Below, piece by piece: positions 53,142-61,163 of a DNA stretch of 64,000 nucleotides (its first letter is position 1; each line of letters opens with the position of its first letter). The stretch covers positions 2,976,001-3,040,000 of the forward strand of contig NZ_OY762899.1 in NCBI RefSeq assembly GCF_963666545.1, written 5' to 3'. The DNA comes from an uncultured Bacteroides sp. (GTDB lineage: Bacteria > Bacteroidota > Bacteroidia > Bacteroidales > Bacteroidaceae). A program made the translations under genes and the position numbers. Under the pieces are notes generated by a model that had not been told where the DNA came from, made no database searches, and saw nothing but the letters and a program-made list of their open reading frames with translations.

Positions 53142-53906
53142 TTATAGCATGAAAAAACGTTCTTGGACTGAGCTGAAAAAGAATCGGGAAATGACCAATC
53201 CGTTTGCTTTCTCGAAGGGTGAAACCATGATGCATCTTTTGCCTTCAATGGCTTGTAAATAGGAGATGTTAATGATTTGTTGCTGGTTTATCTGGATGAA
53301 AACTGAATCGAGGTTGAGAATGTCTTCGGCGGAGGTATTTTTCTTTAGCTGGATAACTTGATCATCTGATATAGCCATCCAATGCCTTTTCTCTTTTATA
53401 TATTCAAAATAACCAATGTTATTTGCTTTCAGAGAAATATAGCCTTTTATAGTTGTGATGAGAAAGCGAGAGTTTTCTTTGATGTATAGAGTGGACACTG
53501 AATCTCTAAATGGAGTTTGGCTTTGTGCAATCTCTGTATGTTTAAGGAATCGGTTTATGACTAGTTCAAATTCGTGTTCGGTATAAGGCTTTAGCAAATA
53601 GTCAAAGGCAGATTCTCTGAGTGCTTCTAACAGATATTTGTTGTATGCTGTATAGAAAATAACGTGCAAATGCCAACTAATCGCATTCTTCAGTTCTCGA
53701 AGCATTTCTATGCCATTAATATAAGGCATCTCAATATCTAGAAAAATAAGATCGGGTTTCGTTTTTAGTATAATCTCTTTTCCTTCTTTTGCGTTTTGCG
53801 CGGTTCCTACCAATTCTATTTTCTCTGTTTTTCTTAAAGAAACTGACAGGTTTATTATGTCTTTTGGTTCATCATCGACTATAACTACTGTATGTCTATT
53901 TTTCAT
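53142..53906 (-). CDS. Second LytTR response regulator (no kinase next to it)
   Basis: A 254-residue regulator collinear with that at 46850-47614. It has VIVDDEPKD, Asp57 in LIFLDIEMP, FYTAYNKY, and the identical 19-residue stretch YLLEALRESAFDYLLKPYT. The LytTR domain again has ITTIKGY, NTSAEDIL and INQQQIINISYL. It lies upstream of the lipoprotein gene on the same strand and has its own promoter. It probably receives phosphate from the kinase at 47611-49629 or from a kinase elsewhere. Confidence 0.92.
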   Translation of the reverse strand: MKNRHTVVIVDDEPKDIINLSVSLRKTEKIELVGTAQNAKEGKEIILKTKPDLIFLDIEMPYINGIEMLRELKNAISWHLHVIFYTAYNKYLLEALRESAFDYLLKPYTEHEFELVINRFLKHTEIAQSQTPFRDSVSTLYIKENSRFLITTIKGYISLKANNIGYFEYIKEKRHWMAISDDQVIQLKKNTSAEDILNLDSVFIQINQQQIINISYLQAIEGKRCIMVSPFEKANGLVISRFFFSSVQERFFML

Positions 53907-53951
53907 TGATATTTAGTTTAATAATGATTGGTAGGCAACTGCTTTTGTGTA

Positions 53952-53981
53952 CAAAAGTATTGTTTAATGATATACGATAAA
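53952..53981 (-). promoter_or_regulatory. Promoter of the second LytTR regulator
   Basis: On the minus strand, TTTA (53981-53978), an 18-base spacer and an exact -7 box TACTTTTG (53959-53952). Confidence 0.6.
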
Positions 53982-54181
53982 AGTAATTGAATTCGCTAAA
54001 GTGCGTATTTGGCACTATGTGGTTTGTATTATGTGTAATATAGTATCTATGATGCATTAATTATTATTATGAGTTAGACTATATATGGAAATGGTGCGAA
54101 AAAAAGTCTTTATCATCGTTTGGTGAATGATTATATTTCTTTACGTAAGATGTACTCTAAACAGAAGAGCTAACTTCAACG

Positions 54182-54247
54182 TATTGAATGTACTAGATCA
54201 GCGTGTTGAAAGTATGCATTCAACACGTTGATCTAGTACATTCAATA
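54182..54247. repeat. Large inverted repeat, 29-bp arms
   Basis: Arms 54182-54210 and 54219-54247 are complementary with one mismatch (a G-T pair) around an 8-base loop; each arm ends in TTGAA or TTCAA. No T run follows on either strand. It is the main feature of the 500-bp gap between the second LytTR gene and the dioxygenase-like gene. Smaller hairpins follow at 54251-54276 (CCCCTCT/AGAGGGG) and 54296-54332 (CATTGACAAA/TTTGTCAATG). Confidence 0.75.
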
Positions 54248-54406
54248 TACCCCCTCTCAGAAGGCGTGTAGAGGGGTTTGACCGGTTTTCTTAAACATTG
54301 ACAAATAACTCCAATGAGATCTTTTGTCAATGAATGAATTAAGCTCGCTTTGTATCATTTGGAAATAGCTGAGGAGTAACCCCATTGTAGGAGAGAAAGG
54401 AGAATT

Positions 54407-55222
54407 TTAGCAATACATTACAGACGTCATAGACAGTGATCCACCCACTAACTTATCATTGAAGATGTTAATCGAATCGGTCTCTTTCTGCAAGGCAAGT
54501 ATATAAAGAAGAGGAATGAAATGCTCTGGGGTAGGAACTGATAGTTGCAGGGATGCTCCCATGTTTGGGTAGTTGATGAGTGCTTGATGATCTCTTTCTA
54601 GTAGGGCTTTCTTTATTTTTTCGTTCGCTTCTATGGCCCAATCGTAACCATAGTTATCATCATTAAGCTTATCCCACGCAACCCGTCGGAGGTTGTGGAC
54701 AATGTTGCCGCTTCCTATGATAAGTATTCCTTCTTGTCTTAGCGGAGCTAATGCTTTGGCTAGTTCATAATGATATGAGGCGGATTTGTCGTGATCTATG
54801 CTGAGTTCAACAACAGGTATATCGGCATTCGGATAAAGATGTTTGATGACTGACCAGGCACCGTGATCTAATCCCCAACTATCATCTGCGAGGACTGTTG
54901 TTTGGGTAATAAGTTCTTGTATACGTTCTGCTAATTCAGGACTTCCGGGTGCGGGATACTGTACTTGAAACAATGGCTGTGGAAACCCGCCAAAGTCGTG
55001 AATGGTTTGCGGATGAGGCATTGCGGTTACAAATGTACCTCTTGTTTCCCAATGGGCAGAGATACATAGTATGGCTTTAGGTTTGGGAATGTCTTTGCTG
55101 ATTGCTCTAAAGCCTTCAACAAATTCATTCTCTTCGATAGCATTCATCGGATTTCCATGTCCTAAAAAGAGTATAGGCATTGCGATATCTCCCGAAGTCA
55201 GGGAGCCTCTATCTTTATTCAT
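54407..55222 (-). CDS. ygiD: 4,5-DOPA extradiol dioxygenase-like protein (LigB/YgiD family)
   Basis: A 271-residue protein of the class III extradiol ring-cleavage dioxygenase superfamily. It has MPILFLGHGNPMNAIEE with the first metal His, LCISAHWETRGTFVTA, LDHGAWSVIKHLYPNADIPVVELS and LIIGSGNIVHNLRRV, carrying the other metal-site histidines. Its activity in E. coli YgiD is a DOPA dioxygenase, but the natural substrate is unknown. ATG at about 55180 (MPILF) is another possible start. It starts 11 bases after the TPR gene on the same strand. Confidence 0.88.
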   Translation of the reverse strand: MNKDRGSLTSGDIAMPILFLGHGNPMNAIEENEFVEGFRAISKDIPKPKAILCISAHWETRGTFVTAMPHPQTIHDFGGFPQPLFQVQYPAPGSPELAERIQELITQTTVLADDSWGLDHGAWSVIKHLYPNADIPVVELSIDHDKSASYHYELAKALAPLRQEGILIIGSGNIVHNLRRVAWDKLNDDNYGYDWAIEANEKIKKALLERDHQALINYPNMGASLQLSVPTPEHFIPLLYILALQKETDSINIFNDKLVGGSLSMTSVMYC

Positions 55223-55233
55223 TTCATTTGTTT

Positions 55234-56199
55234 TTAATGCACAAACCCAAGAATATTATCGAATTTTTCGCCTTGGTTCTCAAATTGTCCGTTCAAAGCT
55301 TCTGCTTCTTTAGGATTCAGTTCGAGTGCCTTTTTCATGTCTTCTATCGAACCTTCTTTGTCGCCGTTCAATAGTTTGGCACGACCACGTTCCTGGTAGG
55401 CTGATGCAAAGTTGGGATTTATCTCGGTTGCTTCATCGAAAACTTCAATAGCAGCAGAAAGGTTCTTCTGAGAGATGTATGATTTGCCTAGTGCTAAGTA
55501 GGCTTGCTCGTTAAATGGGTTTAGTGTGGTTACCTTTCGGTAGACTTCTTCCGCTTCTGCTCCTTTATCGGTAGCATCAAAGAGCTTTCCTTGCAGAATG
55601 AGTGCGGTTTCTTCATCGGGAGATTGCTCCAATATCACTTCCAGGTCTTTTTGCGCTTCTTCATATTGGCTCATGTCCAGCAATACTTCGGCACGCATCA
55701 GTCTTGCTTCCGTATAATCTTCTTTTAAAGTGAGTGCTTTGGTGAGGTTTGCTATTGTGCTAAGTTCATCTTTCAATCCTCGTTCTGCTCTGGCTAACTG
55801 AAAGAGTGGCATGGCTTTGTCTTGCTCTATAGCGATTGCTTTTAATGCAAATTCTTTCATGTCGGTATAGGCTTCTTGCATATAGCATACATGGGTCAGG
55901 GTCAGAAAAGTACTACTGATTTCAGGCTCCATGCCTGCCATTTCCTCTAATACTTCTCGTGCTTTATCAAGCTCTCCCGTCTGTACGTATAGTTGACTAA
56001 GATAGCCCATCGTTTCAAATTCTTTTTCGATAGCGAGCGCTTCGGTGAAACACTTCACAGCATAGTCGGCACGTCCTATGCGCTGAGCACGGAGTCCGTC
56101 ATACTTTAATACATCAAAGTTCTTTTTGTTGTTTTTCAATTGTTCCTCTTCCGGGTTTTCTACTTTTCCAGAGAAGAGTGATTTAAAGAAATTAGCCAT
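55234..56199 (-). CDS. TPR-repeat protein
   Basis: A 321-residue protein made almost wholly of tetratricopeptide repeats. The N-terminus (MANFFKSLFSGKVENPEEEQ) has no signal peptide, so it is probably cytoplasmic. Clear repeats are at AVKCFTEALAIEKEFETMGYLSQLYVQTGELDKARE (about 47-82) and NEQAYLALGKSYISQKNLSAAIEVFDEATEINPNFASAYQERGRAKL (about 229-275). TPRs scaffold protein complexes; no catalytic domain is present. A TATTTTTG box lies about 25 bases upstream. Confidence 0.85.
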   Translation of the reverse strand: MANFFKSLFSGKVENPEEEQLKNNKKNFDVLKYDGLRAQRIGRADYAVKCFTEALAIEKEFETMGYLSQLYVQTGELDKAREVLEEMAGMEPEISSTFLTLTHVCYMQEAYTDMKEFALKAIAIEQDKAMPLFQLARAERGLKDELSTIANLTKALTLKEDYTEARLMRAEVLLDMSQYEEAQKDLEVILEQSPDEETALILQGKLFDATDKGAEAEEVYRKVTTLNPFNEQAYLALGKSYISQKNLSAAIEVFDEATEINPNFASAYQERGRAKLLNGDKEGSIEDMKKALELNPKEAEALNGQFENQGEKFDNILGFVH

Positions 56200-56223
56200 G
56201 TTCTTTTGTTTTTAGTTTCTTTG

Positions 56224-56231
56224 CAAAAATA
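56224..56231 (-). promoter_or_regulatory. -7 box of the TPR gene
   Basis: TATTTTTG on the minus strand, 25 bases before the ATG; I see no good -33 box. Confidence 0.4.
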
Positions 56232-56274
56232 ATAAATAATGCTTATCAGATGGCATGCTTGTGCCTGTTTTTTA

Positions 56275-58188
56275 TTATGAAAGTGCTTTTAGTTGCAGCA
56301 TGCCGTCTTTCATTTGGAGTACACCTTCATCTAGTAGATATTGAACAGTTGTACTTAACTCCTCTTTTTCTGCCGTCTCTATGTTGCGGGCTATGTCGGC
56401 CGGAGTAGAGGGCTGCAGGCTGAGGACGTCGATAATCTGTTGCTTCAATAGGTCGAATGCAAGGTTTGGAAGAGTATCTGTTGCTTTTTTGCTGAGGCAG
56501 TTGTCGCATTGTCCGCAGTTGTGCTTATTTCTTTCTCCAAAGTAATGAAGCAGCATCCGGCTTCGGCAGGCAGTTTCGGAGGTAACATATTCTAGCATGG
56601 ATTTGATCCGTGCTTCGTATCGTTCTTTCCGTTCCTCGTATACCGTATGGGTAATTTGTAAGTGACGCAATTCTACCCGTTCACGCGTATATATTATATA
56701 AGGTGTTTTTTTACGTGGAATGTAATCTAAGATACGTCTTTTATCCAACAGAGTTAAGAGGTCGTATACTTGTTGCCGGGTCAATCCCGAGCGTACGGCT
56801 AGTGATTCTTCGTGAATATAGGCATAATCTGTGAATACGCCGGTGTATGATCGTAGTACCGTTTGTATCAAGGCATCGGCTTGGGCACCCATCTCTTGTA
56901 GCTTGTACAGTTCATCCCGACGAATCGTGAAAAGCAATCGGGAGGCATTGTCTTGCTCGGCTGTATATTCAATGTATCCGGCTTGGGTAAGTATCTTCAG
57001 GGCACTGTCGGCCGGTACGGGGAAATGCTTAAACTTGCGACAAAACTCTTCCAGATTGAAGTCGTACATGCAATTCACGCCGTCTCCCATAGCCATCTGG
57101 TAGTAGTAATTTACGTGTTCGTACACTTGTTTGATGTACTCTTTCTCCGGAAATGTGTCCGCAATCCGTTTCTTTAGCGATGCCTTGTCCGCATTGGAAT
57201 ACAAGATCACAGCATACGCCTTTTCACCGTCGCGCCCGCCACGACCTGCTTCTTGAAAGTAGGCTTCCGGTGAGTCGGGAAGATCAAGATGTACCACAAC
57301 TCGCACATCAGGCTTGTCTATCCCCATACCAAAAGCATTAGTGGCTACCATCACACGACATTCTCCACTTTGCCAACGCTTCTGTCTCAGGTCTTTCACA
57401 TCATTGTTTAGTCCGGCATGGTAAAAATCGGCTGTGATGCCTTCGTGCTGTAAGAGCTCCGTGGTTTCCTTTGTCCTTTTCCGATTGCGTACATAAACGA
57501 TGGCACTTCCGGATATCTGGTGAAGTATGTGAAGCAATTCTCCCGCTTTGTTGTCTGTCTTGCGGACGATATAGGCCAAGTTCTTCCGTTCAAAGCTCAT
57601 CCGGAAGACATTTTCTTGCTTGAAGTGGAGCCTTGCCTGGATGTCTTTTACCACAGCCGGTGTGGCAGTTGCTGTCAGCGCCAGTACGGGTATTCCCGGC
57701 AATAGTTCTCTTATTTCGGCTATTTTCAGGTAAGCCGGGCGGAAGTCATATCCCCATTGAGAGATGCAATGGCTTTCGTCAACGGTTATCATGCTCACGT
57801 TCATAGAACGGAGTTTAGCTCGAAAGATTTCTGTGTCCAAACGTTCCGGTGAAATATAGAGAAATTTGTAGTTGCCGAAGATGCAATTCTCTAATGCTAC
57901 GATAATCTCTTGCCTCGTCATTCCCGAATAAACGGCAAGAGCCTTGATGCCACGGCTCTTCAGGTTCTGGACCTGATCCTTCATCAGAGCGATGAGAGGC
58001 GTCACTACGAGACATATTCCCTCTTGTGCTAAAGCGGGAACCTGAAAGGTGATGGACTTGCCACCACCCGTAGGCATTAACCCCAACGTATCTTTACCTT
58101 GGCCAATGCTAGTGATAATGTCTTCCTGTAAGTCACGGAAGGTGTCATAGCCCCAGTAACGTTTCAGTATTTCGTGATAAATGCTCAC
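56275..58188 (-). CDS. recQ: RecQ-family ATP-dependent DNA helicase without HRDC domain
   Basis: A 637-residue 3'-5' helicase. Motif 0 is FRDLQEDII, Walker A is LMPTGGGKSITFQVPAL (about residues 37-53), the DEAH-type box is TVDESHCISQWGYDFRP (Ser instead of Ala). Motif III is LALTATATPAV, and motif VI has QEAGRGGRDG. The RecQ zinc-binding cluster CRSRMLLHYFGERNKHNCGQCDNC spans about 541-564, followed by a winged helix. The protein ends there, so the HRDC domain of E. coli RecQ is missing; such short forms are common in Bacteroidetes. It overlaps recJ by 4 bases (ATGA). Confidence 0.94.
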   Translation of the reverse strand: MSIYHEILKRYWGYDTFRDLQEDIITSIGQGKDTLGLMPTGGGKSITFQVPALAQEGICLVVTPLIALMKDQVQNLKSRGIKALAVYSGMTRQEIIVALENCIFGNYKFLYISPERLDTEIFRAKLRSMNVSMITVDESHCISQWGYDFRPAYLKIAEIRELLPGIPVLALTATATPAVVKDIQARLHFKQENVFRMSFERKNLAYIVRKTDNKAGELLHILHQISGSAIVYVRNRKRTKETTELLQHEGITADFYHAGLNNDVKDLRQKRWQSGECRVMVATNAFGMGIDKPDVRVVVHLDLPDSPEAYFQEAGRGGRDGEKAYAVILYSNADKASLKKRIADTFPEKEYIKQVYEHVNYYYQMAMGDGVNCMYDFNLEEFCRKFKHFPVPADSALKILTQAGYIEYTAEQDNASRLLFTIRRDELYKLQEMGAQADALIQTVLRSYTGVFTDYAYIHEESLAVRSGLTRQQVYDLLTLLDKRRILDYIPRKKTPYIIYTRERVELRHLQITHTVYEERKERYEARIKSMLEYVTSETACRSRMLLHYFGERNKHNCGQCDNCLSKKATDTLPNLAFDLLKQQIIDVLSLQPSTPADIARNIETAEKEELSTTVQYLLDEGVLQMKDGMLQLKALS

Positions 58189-59903
58189 TCTGCCGGCTTA
58201 ATATCTTCAATTTGTAATTGCACTTCTCCGTGTCTATGGGTATTCTCTTCTATTGTATAGCAGATGTCAAACGAACGTTTGGTCTTGATATATCGCACGT
58301 GTGAACTTTGTCCAAAGGCTATCCCGTTCATTACATTGTTCGATTTGTTGTCTACTAGCTCTAGCTTGATATGCTCCTGATCACGACCTACCACTTTACT
58401 TGTGCCGTAGTCGTACACATGATGAGTACAGAAAATAGGTTTATTGTTTTCAGGGCCGAATGGATTAAACTTTTTCAGGTCGCTACAGAACTTTGAAGTT
58501 ATATCTTTAAAGTCTATCTCCGCATGAATGTTAATCATTGCAGATGTTTGTTCGGGCAAGATGTGTTGCGAAACAAACTCCTCGAAGCGCTGAGTAAAGG
58601 CTTCTACTTTGTCTATCTTCATCGAAAGCCCGGCAGCATAGGTGTGCCCGCCAAAATTTTCGAGTAAGTCGCGACAATGTTCAACTGCCTTATAGACATC
58701 AAAACCCAACACTGAACGTGCGGAGCCGGTGGCCATATCATCCGTACGGGTTAGTACTACCGCCGGACGATAATAGACTTCTGTCAATCGGGAGGCCACA
58801 ATACCTATCACTCCTTTATGCCAATTCTCGTTGTATAGCACAATGGAGCGTCGGTTGGCCAAGCCACTCAGATTGGAGACAATTTGATTGGCCTCTTCCG
58901 TCATAGTCTTATCTAAGTCTTTGCGGGTCTCGTTGTATTGGTTAATCTCATTACTCTTGTCGAATGCTAATGAAAAATCTTTTTCAGTTAACAAATCAAC
59001 AGCCTTTTTCCCATTCTGTATGCGTCCGGAAGCATTGATTCGCGGACCGATCTTGAACACGATGTCGCTAACGGTAATTTCTTTATCAGACAATCCGCAC
59101 ACATCAATAATGGCCTTCAGTCCAACACTCGGATTACTGTTTAGTTGCTTCAGTCCGTGATACGTAAGAATACGGTTCTCACCCATGATAGGTACGATGT
59201 CCGATGCTACACTGACTGCTACCAGATCGAGTAGAGGAACCAAATTATGAAATTCAATGCCATTATTGAGAGCAAATGCCTGCATGAACTTAAAGCCTAC
59301 TCCACATCCGGAGAGATGAGTGTAGGGATATGTGTTGTCGAGTCGTTTGGCATTTAAGATTGCAACGGCTGGTGGCAATACGCCATCGGGCACATGATGA
59401 TCGCAAATGATAAAGTCAATGCCTTTTTCTTTTGCATAGGTGATTTCGTCAACAGCCTTAATTCCACAGTCGAGTACAATGATGAGTCCCACACCAGTTT
59501 CGGCAGCATAATCTATTCCTTGAATAGAAACCCCATAACCTTCATTGTAGCGGTCGGGAATGTAATAATCAATGTTCGAATAATACTGTTGGATAAACTT
59601 GTATACCAGAGACACGGCTGTGGTTCCATCTACATCATAATCTCCATAAATAAGAATTCGTTCTTTCTTTCCCATTGCCTTGTTCAGGCGTTCCACTGCA
59701 ATATCCATATCTTCCATTAGAAATGGATCATGCAAATCAAGTAATTGCGGGCGGAAGAACTTTTTCGCTTCTGTTGCGTCTGTAATTCCCCGCTGTAGCA
59801 ATAGTTTCCCCAATATTGGACTAATTCCCAGTTCTTGGGCCAGTGCTTGGCTTCTCTGTTCTTGTTCGGATGTAATGGGTTGATAATTCCATTTGTAGTT
59901 CAT
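58185..59903 (-). CDS. recJ: Single-stranded-DNA-specific exonuclease RecJ
   Basis: A 572-residue 5'-3' exonuclease. DHH-domain motifs are RILIYGDYDVDGTTAVSLVY (about residues 78-97), LIIVLDCGIK, IDFIICDHHVPDG and LSGCGVGFKFMQAF. The DHHA1 domain has NFGGHTYAAGLSM, and a C-terminal OB-fold-like part follows. I chose ATG 59903 (MNYKWNYQ); the 20 codons in front of it are basic and not family-like. Overlap with recQ predicts coupled translation, pairing a helicase with the nuclease that degrades its unwound strand. Confidence 0.95.
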   Translation of the reverse strand: MNYKWNYQPITSEQEQRSQALAQELGISPILGKLLLQRGITDATEAKKFFRPQLLDLHDPFLMEDMDIAVERLNKAMGKKERILIYGDYDVDGTTAVSLVYKFIQQYYSNIDYYIPDRYNEGYGVSIQGIDYAAETGVGLIIVLDCGIKAVDEITYAKEKGIDFIICDHHVPDGVLPPAVAILNAKRLDNTYPYTHLSGCGVGFKFMQAFALNNGIEFHNLVPLLDLVAVSVASDIVPIMGENRILTYHGLKQLNSNPSVGLKAIIDVCGLSDKEITVSDIVFKIGPRINASGRIQNGKKAVDLLTEKDFSLAFDKSNEINQYNETRKDLDKTMTEEANQIVSNLSGLANRRSIVLYNENWHKGVIGIVASRLTEVYYRPAVVLTRTDDMATGSARSVLGFDVYKAVEHCRDLLENFGGHTYAAGLSMKIDKVEAFTQRFEEFVSQHILPEQTSAMINIHAEIDFKDITSKFCSDLKKFNPFGPENNKPIFCTHHVYDYGTSKVVGRDQEHIKLELVDNKSNNVMNGIAFGQSSHVRYIKTKRSFDICYTIEENTHRHGEVQLQIEDIKPAE

Positions 59904-60031
59904 TTTATATATTATTTTTTCTTTCTTCTGTCTCAAAGGTCGGCTAAGAACGTGCTTTGCCAACGATTGGTAAAAGTACGAAAAAAAACGTTAGGGGAAG
60001 TGATAGAATGAAGAAAATCTATATGCGCAAG

Positions 60032-60475
60032 TTATGCATGAGTAGACTTCTTCGTAAGGTTTCGCCCTTCAAATTGGCAGATGGCTTCTTTCCACTCTTC
60101 TTCTAACTCTTTTGATTCGTTTTTTTCGAGATCGAAGGCTACCATTACGGATTTGCAAATACATTTCACCTCATTTGTTTCAATTTCAATCACTTGTTGA
60201 ATGAGATGAAAACTCTTATGCCCGATTTGGTAAACCGCTGTTTGTACGGCTACATGGTCTGCCGGGAGAATTTGAGATAGGAAGTTTGCTTCAATGTTCA
60301 CCACTACAATGGCATCTTTAGTCCAGTCAACATGCGGGCATACAGATGCGAAGTATTCTGTTTTTCCGAGATCGTAGAAAGTAAAGTAAACAGCATTATT
60401 AACGTGGCCGAATTTATCTACATCGTTGAAGCGTAATTGTATGGGTAAGCTATGGTGAAACTCTATTTCTTCCAT
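60032..60475 (-). CDS. Acyl-CoA thioesterase (4HBT hotdog fold)
   Basis: A 147-residue hotdog-fold protein with LRFNDVDKFGHVNNAVYFTFYDLGKTEYF (about residues 15-43), the catalytic Asp/HVNN motif of the 4-hydroxybenzoyl-CoA thioesterase group. The frame also has an ATG at 60493, but the predicted transcription start lies near 60500, so I prefer the ATG at 60475. The acyl substrate is unknown. It is divergent from the YrdC-domain gene, with overlapping promoters. Confidence 0.87.
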   Translation of the reverse strand: MEEIEFHHSLPIQLRFNDVDKFGHVNNAVYFTFYDLGKTEYFASVCPHVDWTKDAIVVVNIEANFLSQILPADHVAVQTAVYQIGHKSFHLIQQVIEIETNEVKCICKSVMVAFDLEKNESKELEEEWKEAICQFEGRNLTKKSTHA

Positions 60476-60492
60476 TTGTTTTCTCTTAAACA

Positions 60493-60536
60493 TTTTTATT
60501 GTCGGGCAAAAGTACTATTTTTGCGTGTTATTCAAT
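60493..60536. promoter_or_regulatory. Back-to-back divergent promoters
   Basis: Minus strand: ATTG (60536-60533), 18 bases, TACTTTTG (60514-60507) for the thioesterase. Plus strand: T-rich -33 (60493-60497), about 18 bases, TATTTTTG (60516-60523) for the YrdC-domain gene. The two -7 boxes are one base apart, so the promoters cannot be occupied together. Confidence 0.7.
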
Positions 60537-60553
60537 CTACAATATTCAAAGAA

Positions 60554-61117
60554 ATGATAGAAGATATAAAAAAAGCCTGCCAAGTAATGAATGAAGGTGG
60601 AGTAATACTTTATCCTACTGATACCATCTGGGGACTTGGTTGTGATGCTACAAATCCGGAAGCGGTTCGCAAGGTGTATGAGATAAAACAACGCTCTGAT
60701 AGCAAAGCGATGCTGGTGTTGGTTGATTCATCGGTGAAGGTCGAATTCTATGTGGCTGATGTTCCTCCTATTGCTTGGGATTTGATTGAACTTGCTGATA
60801 AACCGATGACTATCATTTATTCCGGTGCGCGAAACTTAGCCGCTAATCTCCTTGCTGAAGATGGGAGTGTGGGGATCCGTGTTACGAATGAAGATTTTTC
60901 CCGTCAACTTTGCCAACGCTTTCGCAAAGCGATTGTTTCTACTTCGGCTAATGTTAGTGGGCAACCTTCTCCAGCCAACTTTAGCGAGGTGAGTGAAGAG
61001 ATAAAGTCGTTGGTCGACTATATTGTCACCTTTCGCCAGAATGAGATGGGTCACCCCAAACCATCAAGTATTATTAAATTGGATAAAGGTGGTGTGATTA
61101 AAATAATACGTAAATAG
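60554..61117 (+). CDS. tsaC: L-threonylcarbamoyladenylate synthase (Sua5/YciO/YrdC family)
   Basis: A 187-residue YrdC-domain protein. It has GGVILYPTDTIWGLGCDATN, RKVYEIKQRSDSKAMLVLVDS, the nucleotide site VGIRVTNEDFSRQL and STSANVSGQPSPANF. These proteins make threonylcarbamoyl-AMP for the t6A37 modification of tRNA. The YciO branch shares the fold with an uncertain role, so the exact activity is likely but not proved. I chose ATG 60554 over a longer frame running back through the divergent promoter. Confidence 0.88.
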   Translation: MIEDIKKACQVMNEGGVILYPTDTIWGLGCDATNPEAVRKVYEIKQRSDSKAMLVLVDSSVKVEFYVADVPPIAWDLIELADKPMTIIYSGARNLAANLLAEDGSVGIRVTNEDFSRQLCQRFRKAIVSTSANVSGQPSPANFSEVSEEIKSLVDYIVTFRQNEMGHPKPSSIIKLDKGGVIKIIRK

Positions 61118-61163
61118 AAATTAGACGACTTGATTCTTAGGAACAAGAAGTTTAATATAGATT

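Noticed and set aside
54182-54247. Large inverted repeat considered as an intrinsic terminator
   Set aside because: Neither side is followed by a T run, and the arms are much longer than in the other terminators of this window.
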